From Himantopus leucocephalus (lineage: Eukaryota; Chordata; Aves; Charadriiformes; Recurvirostridae), in contig RSEF01000005.1 of NCBI GenBank assembly GCA_003993805.1, positions 12,931,949-12,995,948 on the forward strand: 64,000 nucleotides of DNA, read 5' to 3'. The notes beneath the pieces were generated by a model, which was given only the letters and a program-made list of their open reading frames with translations, was not told where the DNA came from and ran no database searches. Each line of letters opens with the position of its first letter. Position 1 is the first letter of the stretch. A program made the translations under genes and the position numbers. Shown one piece after another: positions 1 through 12,199 of this stretch.

Positions 1-1260
1 TATTCTCTACTCTCACAGAAAGTACCCTTTCCTAGGTCCAATGGGTTACTTATCACCTCCTTTGAGGCCCGTAGCTGTACTTGTAATAAGACTAACAAAA
101 AGAGATCTCAGATATCGCCGTATAAAAAGACAACTTGGGTAGGGAAAAGGAACAAAATTCCAGAAAGGAACTTCTTGTATCTCTGGAGAGACAGGAGATA
201 GATCTGTGAACTGAGCCTAACAGCAAAAAGGGAAGAAATCCTATGTGGAGCTAGATTTATACACACATGAACATGCATGTGTAGTTATGTCAATGTATGT
301 ATCTACATGAATATATGCTTCTTTGTGTGTGCATACGTTTATCGTATACAAGATTCAAGTCCTAAGTATGCAAAGACAATATGTAATCTATCTTTGTGAC
401 CTTTTCCCCCCTGTACCCTGTTGTCCAGATGTAAGCTGTGAAATACATCCAAGTTCCTCAGAAAGAGAAGTGTCGAGCCAGGCAGTTCAGGCTAAGCTGT
501 TGCAGTTATCACTCCACTGAAAATTAACAAATTCAAATAACAGAGGCCGTGTTTGATTCTGGATCTTTCTGGGTTTTCTTTCTCTAGTTCCCACCCCCAC
601 AGTCTCACCTCTATCCCACCCGTCCCTACTTACCATAAAGTTATGATGCCCTTTACTATAATAATAAATGGAATTCCCAGATTATTGTTTTAGAGGCTTA
701 ACTGATTCTCAGTGTTTTTTATGTGCTTAGCACTTATACAAAGAGGCTTTTTCATATGTCTTTCAGCAAATATAGAAATAGGCTTGGAGTCAGTATTCAT
801 TTTAATAGATTCAACAGATAGTCACATTTATTTCCAAAGATTTCTTTTTTCCAACTTGCACTTTTGCATCACTCTGCATGCAGCTGCACCACACGCCCAT
901 CTATAAACCTGGACCTATCTCCATCCTTAAAGTAACGTTTCCAAAAACATGTATAGCTGAACAATGCTCACTGTACAAAACTCTAAATACAAATAAGAGT
1001 GAGACTGTCGGAACCTTGCTTCCCCTTTGGCATGTTATTTATTTCCAGGTAATCTCAGCTGAGAGCTTTCTAGTGCTGCCACTACGGCCAATTTTATATT
1101 GGGTATTTTTCTCAATACAGATGTGTAGCTATTTGCCTTTTCTTTACTTCTCTGTAAATGCCATATGGACAGAAATCATTGAGTCACCAGATCATACATT
1201 TATTTTTATGATATATTATGCTGTTTGATGTCATGTTGACATCTAATTGATGTTGGTTTT
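1..1260. other. AT-rich non-coding DNA
   Basis: No gene is recognisable. Open frames are at most about 116 codons (878-1228, +) and have no domain-like composition. A degenerate ACAT/ATGT-rich patch lies at about 255-345. The stretch could be part of a 3' untranslated region if the polyadenylation-like signal just downstream is real, but no coding end is visible to support that. Confidence 0.5.
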
Positions 1261-1305
1261 GCTTTTTTTTGTCTTTGTTTTGTTTCTTGGTTTCAATAAA
1301 AAGAG
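1261..1305 (+). other. possible polyadenylation signal with U-rich upstream tract
   Basis: A T-rich stretch (1261-1293) leads directly into AATAAA at 1295-1300. This arrangement resembles a vertebrate 3' end. AATAAA is common by chance in AT-rich DNA, and no reading frame is seen upstream, so this is only a possibility. Confidence 0.2.
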
Positions 1306-1320
1306 AATTTAAAAAAGGCT

Positions 1321-4005
1321 GTAGAGTGATGACTTAAGGCACTGACAGACATGAACATAGTATGCATCTCTTTTATGATGTGCTGCTGAGTAATTGGGTA
1401 TATTTCTAGCTTTAGATAACATATAGGAGACCTCTGAATTTTTACTGTATAGTGAAGTATTTGTGTAAGCCTAGCCTATAACCTCAAAAGAACTTTTTTC
1501 TCTAGCAAGAAGTACGTACAGAACATGTTTTCAATAAGGGCTTAACCCATGATTTAAGAGTCAATAAAGAAAGGTTTTCCATAAAGAAATGAGAAAGCAA
1601 CAATAGAACTAAAATACAACATACCGAAGATTAAATATGTTCCATCAGCACAAGAGTGTCTTTGTACAGTAAAGAGCAGAAGGGGATGATTAATAGTAAA
1701 ATGGTACGTATGTCAAAAGAAAAATAAATGCAATTTAGACAAAGTACACACTTATTAACAGAGAACATCATTTACAGTTATTCAGATGGGAGGAAGGCAA
1801 GGATGAAACTAGCAGAGAACGTATTTCACAATGTGAAGTCACATCCATCTTGGTTCAGGCTTCCCCCCACCCCCCCACCCCCCCCAATACAGCTGCAAAA
1901 TAAAAATACTGGTGAAATCCTTGCTGGAATGAAATTAATGCCTAAGTGCCCGATGACTTCAGCAGAATTAGGATTTCATTCAATGTAGTTTAAGGTGCAG
2001 CTTTACTACGCAGACCTCCTGGATCTCCAATGGGAATGGGTCCACAAGTCCCCCCAGGTTCCTGCAGTGCACACACTGCTGACACCAGCAGCTCTAACAG
2101 CCTTGACACCAACCAGCCTTTTTAAAGAGAAGCTGAGGCTACAGACCTGCTCTCGCTCATCCTCCTTCTGAATGTCTAGTAAGAGGGCCAAAAAATGCCT
2201 GGGGCTCTTCCAGGTGGCTTTACCAGGCACTGGTTTTTGGGACACAGAGTCAGGGAAGGAGGGAAGCTGTCTCCTTGAAACAAGCTCAGAAACCACGTTA
2301 AACTTAGGCCTGTGAAAGGCAGGTTAACACATCTGACAGACTGAATATCTGCCCAGCCTCTAACAGAAAGCTATCATTTGAAACTAACTGAAAGGTTGCA
2401 GAGAAATTATTTCTGCATGGTAACATACTATGAGAAGATTCTGGAAGCATCTCTTCTATATTTGCCAGAAATGTTATAAAAATGACCAGATGTAAACTTA
2501 GTATTTCAAACATTCCAAGTTTTGAGCTAGAAGGATACAAATATGTTATCAGATTATATCACTCCCTGCAGAACCACAGGACTCCCCGGAGGTGCCCCAG
2601 CAGTGTGCCAATCCAGCATTTTGTGAAAACTGGTGATTCACCTTCAACAAAGAACTACAATTACAACCAAGTATATATGAAACAAAGAAAAATGCAAGAC
2701 AGAAAGAAAATGACCATTTCATTCTGCATACAGGAAACACTTTATAGGATAGCTCCATAAACACCACCCACAATGCTCTAATATTTCCAAATAAACAAAC
2801 ACAAAAGAAATATGGGTTTATAAGAAAGGCAAGAAAGGTAAATTTTAAACAAAGAAGAAAATTTGGAGGAGTTGTAAATTAAGAAAAAATAAAGTTTAAA
2901 ACATAAATGTTTGTTCAAAATTAATTCTAGAAATTGCTACCACTCCTACTGTGCATACACAATTACACACAAAATGGGAAAGGAACAGAGAGAAAACAAG
3001 GGTTATATTTCCATCAACAATTATCTGGAGAAGATGAAAATTTTTTGAGTGTCACTCTTCTACTATAAGGTATCAGTAGAAACCAGACAGGAAATTAAAG
3101 CCTATAGTTGATAATAAGCAGGTTTTTACTGCACATGAGAGATAAATCAAAGACAAAGTGGTAGATCTGAAATATACATCTCAAAACACCCATCCTCAAA
3201 GCTCCTTCTTAACTACCTCTCTCAAAACCCCAAGATGTCCCAAAATATTTTGATTATGGTCTAATCTACTCTACATGACCCTTGCAGAAATGATTCTGTG
3301 CAATTCTGGCAAGTTTCTTTCTCTACCACTTTTGTTAGATGAACGACTCTTGCCATTTGCAAGGAAGTTCGCAGAATCTCCGCATTATAGGACTATTATT
3401 GTCAGAACCAATTGAGCTTTTGCTGTGTTCACAGATTTAAATCTGAAAGCCAGAAGCTCATTCAAGATAGTACACGCAAGCACAGAAGTATACAAATTAT
3501 TTCAATAATATACATTACAGCTACAAAAAGAATGACCTCAGAAACCTTTATTAGCATCAGACAAGAGTCTCAATTCTTAAATCAACAACTCACACAATTT
3601 CTCTTTGTCTAAACTCCCTGTCATTTCCTTGCCTATTAAATCCAATTGCTATACAGGTTGGTGTTAGATGATCTTGAAGTCACACAAAAATTTACCTATC
3701 TGGTTTAAACCATATTATGCTGACACAACATACTACATGGCAGTACAGTGGAACACCACAGAGACCTATGCCTTGCTCAAATGCCTTGCCATCTTGAGAC
3801 TCCTACAGTTCTTATCTCCAGTCATCAATTGTCTTCAGGATTTTACACTTTTTGAAAACAGGTATTTCTACACCTCCTAATTAATCTTCAAGTCTGTGTG
3901 CGCTGTAGGACATGCAAACATTTAAACAGAAATGCTCCACTGTAATCCTAAAAGACCGCTTGAAAAAAAAAAAAATCATCAGAAAGATATTGAATAAAGA
4001 GAATT
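1321..4005. other. non-coding DNA with a GC-richer patch at 2000-2290
   Basis: No gene is recognised. The patch at about 2000-2290 is clearly richer in G and C than its surroundings and carries a 96-codon open frame on the minus strand (2006-2296). That frame has no recognisable domain and no conserved-looking start context. The rest is AT-rich and featureless apart from the C-rich tract listed separately. Confidence 0.45.
1863..1885. repeat. C-rich low-complexity tract
   Basis: Three runs of 6, 7 and 8 cytosines are separated by single adenines. On the minus strand this is G8-T-G7-T-G6, which can in principle fold as a G-quadruplex because long runs can supply more than one strand segment. 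Confidence 0.8.
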
Positions 4006-4050
4006 TAAAACTTAATTGGGCATTCACNTAAAACTTAACTGGGCATTCAC
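4006..4050. repeat. 22-bp direct duplication flanking a single N (probable assembly junction)
   Basis: The 22 bases at 4006-4027 and those at 4029-4050 are identical except for one position and are separated only by the N at 4028. A near-perfect duplication abutting one N is what results when two overlapping contig ends are placed side by side rather than merged. A genuine tandem duplication is less likely. Confidence 0.8.
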
Positions 4051-7000
4051 ACTTCCTAAATCTGTAGGTGGAAAACAACACTTCACCTTTATCACTATGG
4101 CCTATTAGTTCTTTCCATTAATGAAAGAATGAGAAGACATGAGGAGGTCAAGGAAATATAAGAATGAAAGTGGCAAAAGGAGAGAGAATCATTCTAACTA
4201 TATTATGGACAGTGTCAATAAATGTGAATTAAGTAACTTTTGCCCCCCACCCCAAAAATCCCAGCGAAGTATATAAATTATTCGCAGTATTATCACTCTA
4301 GCAACATTATAATACATTTGTTTCATTAACAATCCATTCCCTGTAATTCTAAGAACTATGAAGTAAATTATGATTGTCACACAAACGTACATCTAAATTA
4401 CAGACAATACTCTCACTAAAAAGTATCCAGGTTTTTATGAAAGTTTTGAGGAGGCGATCTGATTTTAAGACTGTCATACTTTCAAGCAAATGTAGATTGA
4501 CTTAAAGTAAACATTGCAGGAGGGAGCTCATGCTCTAGGCTTCACCAAGCAATCAGCAAGGCATCTGACACGCTACAGAAAACCTGCAAAACCCAGCAAA
4601 TAAATCATGTAACACCCATTCAGTATCCTACAAAGCACACAGTGGGGAGCTGACACATTATTAACTGACTGTAATTTTCACAAACTGTAACATACTAAGA
4701 GCTTTATGACATACATGTGGTGAAATATATTTTTATATATTATAAATGCACATGTTTTTAAAGCACTTTAATCAAGATACCTCAATTAAATCATTGGGTC
4801 GTGTTTGCTTTCAAGTTGGTGGCAACAAAAAACATTGATTATTACAGTAAGCAGATTTGGGAAACAACTCCATCTCATGACTCCACTCTAACAGAATCAC
4901 AAGCTTTTGATGATACGGTAATAGTATGTAACACGATAAAGGGACCGACTTGAGCAACAGAGAAGATAACCTTGGGACGGGTTACTGTCCCAAAGTGGTG
5001 CTTCCCTTGAATATGAGCTTTTATATCAAATTATATTTTATACAAACTGGCTGAAAACTAGCTCTTTCAATGAAAACAAATCCACAAGGGACAATGCAGG
5101 TTCCAAGGAAGCCCTAATGCCATCCAGAAGGAAAGAACTGAAGATGATATGACACAGACCTCAGCTTTCAACCAAAGCATCTTTCCATTTGCCTTGGTGA
5201 AGATTAACACAATTTTACAGATGCAAACCTCACCTGCCTCTTTCAGGAACAGCAACAAGCAATTCTGCAAATGACAGAACACTGGCTTTTGAAACCTTAC
5301 ATTGTTCCGCCACACACAGGAATAACTTGAGGTTCCAAAGGTTCATAGTGGAAAATGGCACTTTGCCAACTCTCATTACTGCCTGCCAACCTGCAGATAA
5401 TCTTCTTGTACTGTACTTCATCTGATACTTTCACATTTACAACCCTTCACAATACTCAGCAGTTTCTATTTGAATAAAAGTAGACAAGATTAAAAAAATA
5501 AACCTAAAGTAGAAAATACAAGCTAGATGTGAAAGCTGAGAGCATTTTCCTCTCTATTGTCCATTATTCTTTAATGTATCATTCTCTTTCTGCATGTAGG
5601 TCAAAAAAAAATAAATCCAATGTAAACACAAAAGGCAAATACCTTTTGAAGGCCAGGCAAATATTTGAAACGCAAAAAAGAGATTCTGCTTTTATCTCTA
5701 GATCACCCTACAATTTAATGGTTAGTGGAGAGGGGTTTCTTTTTTCCTTTCTTTCTTGTTTTTATGTTCCTCTTTATTTCAGGGAATGCAGCAGGGGCAG
5801 GTCCACACTTCATAGCTCATAGAATGGTTATCAACCTATAAACTATAACAATGGGATAACAAAGGTCAGATAACTATACCATGTTTGTTACAGAGCAGAG
5901 AGAAAAATTAGCACTATCAAAAGGCTTGTAAGGAAACAAACCAAACCAATGTATTAAAAATCTTGATCCAATATTATTTTTAAACTATGAAGATGATGTG
6001 CCTGACCTTGTAATCTGATGCATGTAATTTATAAGCATAGTGCAGATGCCTGTATGGAGATTAATGGTCTTCATGAGGTTTCTCAAAATTAAAGTAACAC
6101 CACTCAATGGACTAGAGAGAAAGACTTGGACCTTTCAGCTATGTCAGTAGTATTAATTAGTACCATTACCAGTGAGCCCACAACCACCTAGTAGAAAGAA
6201 TAACTGGCTACCTATATGAGTATATGGAACTGATTTCAAGAAGTTGCTAGGTGGGAATAAAGCTCTTGCAACCGAAATGCAATACAAGCACCATTTTTTG
6301 TCCCCTTAATACCACTCCACGATTCTTAGGTCATTAGTGACTACTACTAATGTACAGGTGTTCAGCGGTTCAATAAAATGGGTTGATGCTTTCAGGCCAA
6401 TAGAAATATTTACCAATCACATGTGAATCCCAGCAGTTCCTCAAGACAGATACTATCCGGTCCCTTCATTCAGAGCAGGATGATAATATATTGTTGTAAA
6501 TATATATGAAAGCTGCATCAAATGCCTCACCTATCTTATGAGTAAACAAGCCTTTTTGTCTGTTGAGTTCTTTATGATGTAACCTTTTGTGAAACACAAA
6601 TGGAAAACAAACTCTGTAACTCCGTATAATGAGAACCAGTACTTTCTTAAATTGTATGCAAAAAAAAAAATTAAATTATCTTATAAGTAAAATAAAATAA
6701 AGCCATCAATGGTGATGTTATTAAAAATATCGATGCATTAAGGTAAGGATTTTTTTTATAGCAACAACTACAGAAAAAAAAAAAAAGATGTCATACCCTT
6801 TAGTTTATTGCTTGGTTAGAGTAGCAAGAAAAGAATAAGAAGGAAAAAAGAGCAGAATATACTGATCAGAAAAAAAGAAGAGTTCTGTCTTAGGGCTTCA
6901 TAATAAAATATGGTTTAAGTCTTAGTCTCTGTATATGAGACAGTATTAAGTATGTATACCGTGAGGTAAAACTTTCAGCTTAATTAGTTAGCTGGTGAGA

Positions 7001-8180
7001 GTGAAACCTATTGTATGAAAAGGACAGCACTTGGTAGTTTGCCCCAAAATTGATTTCTATAATAAGGTAAACAGTGTCATCAATGGCCAATGTGATTCTC
7101 ACTCAGTTATCCATGCTCTTAGATCTTCTTCTATATACATAAAATTTCCTGAGAATGAAATGTATATGTTTAGATTCTTCATTCTATCCTGTATCCTGTA
7201 CTCATCAACAGCCAATGCATGATGTAACATGCTATAACACTTTTTAATAGATGATTTTCAACCTACAAATGTTCTTCTAAATACAAAATCATTGCATAAC
7301 AAAGTATTACATTTCTCTAAATTTTCAACTATATTTCTCTGTGTGATTATGGACTGATAGAGATTATTTAAGGGCCATCTGCTGTAAGACTTTTGAAAAA
7401 CTATATGAGCAAATATATTTCAGCAAAAACATCACTCAGAATATAAACAAAAACAAGTAACTTTGGGGTTCATCACCTGTCCACTGACTTCAAGGGTGTA
7501 AGAAAACATTTCATATATGTTCAAGCTGTAAAGTACCGTATACTTCACTATCTTTTATTTCTCAAAAAAAAAAAGATAAACACTCCATCTAACTAAAAAG
7601 GTTTGATGAAGAAACAATGAGAGAAATAATTATGTTCCAGACTACCACATAAACTAGGGGACACCAACCCTTCATGGTGAGATTTATCAATGTCATGAGC
7701 ATGGTACTACTACAGATATTTCCAGGAAACTGATTTTCTTATGCCCTTTCCCTTGAAGCCCTTGTAAAAAAAACCAATCAAGCTGGCAAAGAACGTTGAT
7801 ATGATCTCTATAATCTCTAAAAGCAATTTTATAAATATCTTAGGTAATAAGTAAACATGTACAATGTCCAATTCTCTATCTACTTAATATTAGAAATCCT
7901 GAAAGTGCAAGGTAGAACATCGGGGTGGTTACAGGTCCGTTGCTATGCTAGAACTGACCCATGCATTTCATAAGTAAAACAGCTAACAATAGCCTGGAAA
8001 ACTCACAACCATTCTAATCTACAACTGATTTTATCAACTAATTCTCAATATTTTTGCTGATAGCGTATTACTCCTCTAAATTCGAGAACACTATCTCTGA
8101 GAGTAGAATGATGTGCAAGACAGACGATATATATAAGGAAGTGTGAAGTTTTTGTGCCTAATATTAATATGAAAATTACA
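4051..8180. other. AT-rich non-coding DNA
   Basis: No gene, RNA gene or recognisable transposon is seen. Short A-runs occur at about 6660, 6775 and 7566. Open frames are all under 100 codons and look random. A pyrimidine tract followed by AG near 5750-5780 resembles a splice acceptor, but no exon-like frame follows it. Confidence 0.5.
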
Positions 8181-8189
8181 TACAGCATT

Positions 8190-8440
8190 ACTATGCATAT
8201 GTACATAAAAGACCATTAGACAGATGCATGTGTATGTCCACATACATATCTATACAAATATATGTACATATTTGCATACACAGAAATACCTACAAATAAT
8301 GGACAAAATGGACTTGTATGCATGTATGTAAGTATTCGTGTGCATGCTTATATACCACATACACAAATGCGTAGATAAAAAGATCTATAACCTGCATATA
8401 ACTGTACGTTGTTTAGACAGACACACGTACATAAGATGGA
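8190..8440. repeat. degenerate ATGT/ACAT-rich simple repeat
   Basis: About 250 bases are dominated by short alternations of ATAC, ACAT, ATGT and ATGC words with no clean period. This looks like an old, mutated tetranucleotide microsatellite. Alternating purine-pyrimidine words are frequent. Confidence 0.6.
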
Positions 8441-10199
8441 AGGAATTCACTAAGCTAATTGTTACTAATGAGGACTACAATAACTGACATAGTGTGTCAT
8501 ACTGTAGGATCACAGTGTTTGCTCACAAGTTTTCCAAAGCACGGATCACTTCCTAGTCTGGGTCTAAAAACCACAGTACAGGTTCACAAAGCGATATATT
8601 TTTGAATAACAATAAATATTATTTTTTCTTTCAATTGCTTACTGTGTGGCTTGGTCTCTCTAGATTTGGTTGGTATCAGTCAACCCATTTTGTATGGTTT
8701 TAATAATTTATGAAGATGTATTCAGACATACAGGCACATTTTTTTAAACTAAAACATTTGCTGCACTGCCGGGGCTGCAGAAGTAAAATCAGAACATCAC
8801 CACTGATTAATTAAAATTCAACTAAAAATTAGTTGTGTTTCACTAGTACAGGTGAAGTAAAGAAAATCATTCTTCCTACATATGCCTCTATACTTTTGAA
8901 AGTGTGCAGGCAATTTTGTTTCTCTGACTTCTATGATCATCTACCACCTAAAGCATGTTGATTGTACCCTTAAAGGCTAATGGTGTGATAGTGCAAAAAA
9001 CATTCCGAAAAAGGCTCAATAATTTGTTTGCTGGCACCAAGCTTCCTTTCTAATTTATTCCCTGAAAACATCGGTTTTAGGAAAATGGGAAAATGACATT
9101 TCTCATACAATGCAGAAATTATTATTGATACTAGCAGATGAAGTAGTCACTTCTTGTTCTTTCCTTTCTTTGCTTGCTACAGCTAAAAGCAGATAGCAGA
9201 AGACAGAGGACATAGTAACTCTGGATTACATGCCACAGCTGTAGGGTGCAGGAGAGAATAACCCTAATGAAGTCCATGCACTAACTTCAGAACTATATCA
9301 GTATAGCTCAAAGCAGAATCTGATCCTCCCACACACAAAAACCAGCTGATTATTGTTTGAGTTGACTTCGACATCAATTCCAAAACTTAGCTTTTTCTTT
9401 GAAATAGCAAGTCTAGCCGAGTATGCATTGAATGCCTAGATCTGAATCCTGACAAGCAAGGGAGGCTTATTATTCTCTTTCTTATAACATAGCAGCTCCC
9501 TTCCTAATAGGAATTTAAAACAAAACAATGTTTCTCTCCTGCAGGGTTTTATTTGGCCTTTACATTAAACAACACTTTAGATTAGTAATCAGGTTTACCA
9601 GACAGTTGTCATGGGGTCACTAGCAGCTACTTTGTTTTCCCTCAGAACTGTGCTCTGTAACGTGATGATAGCATTAAACGGACTACAACTGATGGGAAAA
9701 GCAGAAAGAAGAAAGAATAACCAACAACATACTAAAAATATTTCTTTCAAAGAAAAAGCAGTCTATTGAAATATCACAGACAAGAAAGATTCAGCATAAA
9801 CACTAGTAAACCATATATATTACCTCAATAAATGCTAAAAGCTTACCCTGGTAAAGCAAAAACAAAGACATTTGTGACTTAGGCTCATGTTTTTCACGCA
9901 CAAATTGGGATGTAAGCTTATACGTACAGCTTTTTTAAAATCCAAGTTAATAGGGAAGTAGAATAAATGTCCTTAAATTGGAATTAAACAAGTACAGTTA
10001 TGATGAAAACACTCTTTTGGAAAAAAAAATGAACATAAAGAGTTAGGATTTGCCTGCTGCAATTCCCACTAAGGTTTAAATAGATGATTCTCCCACTGTA
10101 AAATGACAGGAAACTTGCACATGCACATAAACTACTAGACAGCAGGCAAATTGTTATATATTGTTTACATTATCCATCCCTATCCAGAGGTAGAAAGGC
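8441..10199. other. AT-rich non-coding DNA
   Basis: Nothing recognisable: no coding frame above about 60 codons, no clear transposon end and no RNA gene. Confidence 0.5.
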
Positions 10200-10400
10200 C
10201 AAAAGGATGTCACTGAGTAGTAGTGGCATCTGCACATTATAGCTGCTGCTGAAGTGCCCAGCTTTGTCCTTCTCCCAGCGCAATGGAGTTTGGTTGGTTT
10301 GACCTATTTAAGCGGAAGCACCCTGGCAAATCTCCGCTCTCTTCTGCACACTACTGTTTGCCTCCTACACTGAACACCTCCACATCACAATCTCATCTGT
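10200..10400. promoter_or_regulatory. GC-richer patch with TATA-like and ETS-like motifs (weak regulatory candidate)
   Basis: This segment is less AT-rich than its neighbours. It contains TATTTAA at 10305-10311, followed directly by CGGAAG (ETS-like core) at 10313-10318 and then a C/T-rich stretch. The layout is compatible with a promoter or enhancer, but no transcript or exon can be identified downstream. Motif matches this short occur by chance. Confidence 0.2.
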
Positions 10401-12136
10401 CTGGTTAGTAAAACGGACCCATTTGTGGGACCACAGTCTACTGTCCTTCACCTCTCACAAGCTTGGGTGAATACAGTTACAGCAAATTTGCTGTGGGTTT
10501 TGTTTGGTTGGTTGGTTTTGTGTGTTTTTTTTACTACAGCTAAAACATTTGGTCTAAAGGCTCCAGAATAATTAATAACTGCACAAATACCGATTTGTAC
10601 TATCTTTGGAAGAAATACCAACAGATTCTCCTCTACCAGCTATAAAAATACAACCAAAGCCCGTGTAGTAAAGACAGTCAGAGGATTACATGTTACAGTT
10701 CTATGGATGTTACGTACTATCATCCACTACTGCCACAGAAGTGTATTCAGATGGTGAAAAATGACACGTTTGATTGCTCCAGGATTTAGTAGCTGAAAAT
10801 AAAGTAATGTGTCATCGAGAAATACACTGCTTCATGAGCATGTCTTTTTTAAAAAACTATTGGAATACGTTGGATGTAATAAGTAACACATGTAACTCCT
10901 ACTTCTGATGAGGAGAAAAAGGAAAGAAAAAAAATGTTTTCCTCTAGCAGCACATGATTCAATTAACTCTTCAAGCTCTTCTCTCTTTGCAGCTGTTTAA
11001 AATATAATTATTTTCCATAAGACAGTAAAAATGCTAGTCCCAAAGGCAAAATGAAATTTTACAAGACTTCTCTCTACGTTATCAGACATGGATCAAGTGC
11101 TAATAAACACTTATGTACCTAATTGGCATTTTTGAAAAACATGGAATACTTAGCAGCTTGCACTAAAGCCCACAAGACACTAGGCCTGTTTTATTCAGGT
11201 GTTTAGACTCGGTAGGTTTAATCTTTTTTTCAGTTCAAAGATTTTACAGTTTATTTTCTTCTAGAAGGACAGGTCTAATGTTTCTGTATTCTTTCTTTAG
11301 CACCTTGTAGAGATAGACACCTATATGCAAAGTCACGAGTTTGCCTTGGATTTATCTTTTTTCATGACACAACCTTGTAATTTTACATCTGACCACTCTA
11401 AGCTGCTGATGCTCCGTAAGGACTCTGTAAAAGCCAGAGTTGTTCATGAGCTCTTTTGGTAATGTAACAGCCTGAAGCAGAGCTAAGCACCAGCTGCACC
11501 ATATTTATCTACTTGTTTATGAAAGAGTTTCCCCCTCATTGTGTGGATAACTGACCTTAGCCATAGCTAATAAGACATGAGCTTCCTTGAACTATGCAGC
11601 TTTACACTGAATCTTATAAAATACTTCAGTGTTATCCATATAGCCTCACTAAGCTCCTAATGATCTGAAACACATTCTCTCTCCAGTACTGTCATCACAG
11701 ACAAGGTGTAGTCCAAGGAACAAAAATAACCTGGCCCAACCTTTGCTTTGGCCATCTGCTTCTGTAGACAAGCTTCTTGCTGGCTACCATTAGGTTTTTA
11801 TAAAGTAGAGAATCAAGCAACGTATAGCTATTTATGCTCCACCCTACCCATCGTCTCATCTTACTGTCCCAACCATGTAGTGACAAGAATGGCTTGCTTG
11901 CTGCAGGCTAACTGCTTCAGCAGACTCCCTTAAATTGCAGCTGTGTTTCCAGATGTATGTCTAGTTAGTCAGAAACCTCTGGAAATTCATCACTTCTCAA
12001 TCTTAAGCCTTTAAACAGGCTGGGAGCTACACAGTCTGCGTTGAAGAAAATGCAACAATTTAACGTGAAAACCCTGCTCAAACTAGTTCCACTAAATCAG
12101 ATGATGTTCTTATCAATCTATTCCAGACACGTCCAA
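10401..12136. other. AT-rich non-coding DNA
   Basis: No gene is recognised. A GGTT/T-rich tract lies at about 10495-10531. The remainder shows no repeats or coding signal that I can support. Confidence 0.5.
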
Positions 12137-12199
12137 CTTTTTCTTTTTCTTTCCCTGCCCCTTTTTTTTTCCTTTTTTTTTCTTTTTTTTTTTTTCTTT
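12137..12199. repeat. polypyrimidine tract
   Basis: About 63 bases of almost pure T and C with a single G near 12157, ending in long T runs. It is a simple low-complexity tract on the plus strand. Confidence 0.9.

Noticed and set aside
2006..2296. 96-codon minus-strand frame in a GC-richer patch, considered as an exon
   Set aside because: No domain, no convincing splice sites and no continuation in neighbouring DNA.
4545..4590. Possible LINE reverse-transcriptase remnant (AGCAAGGCATCTGACACG resembles the 'KAFDTV' coding region)
   Set aside because: The match is under 20 bases and nothing around it continues the similarity.
5740..5800. Splice-acceptor-like pyrimidine tract ending in CAG, followed by a CTCF-like GCAGCAGGGGCAG
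   Set aside because: No open exon or donor site follows, and the CTCF match lacks key positions.
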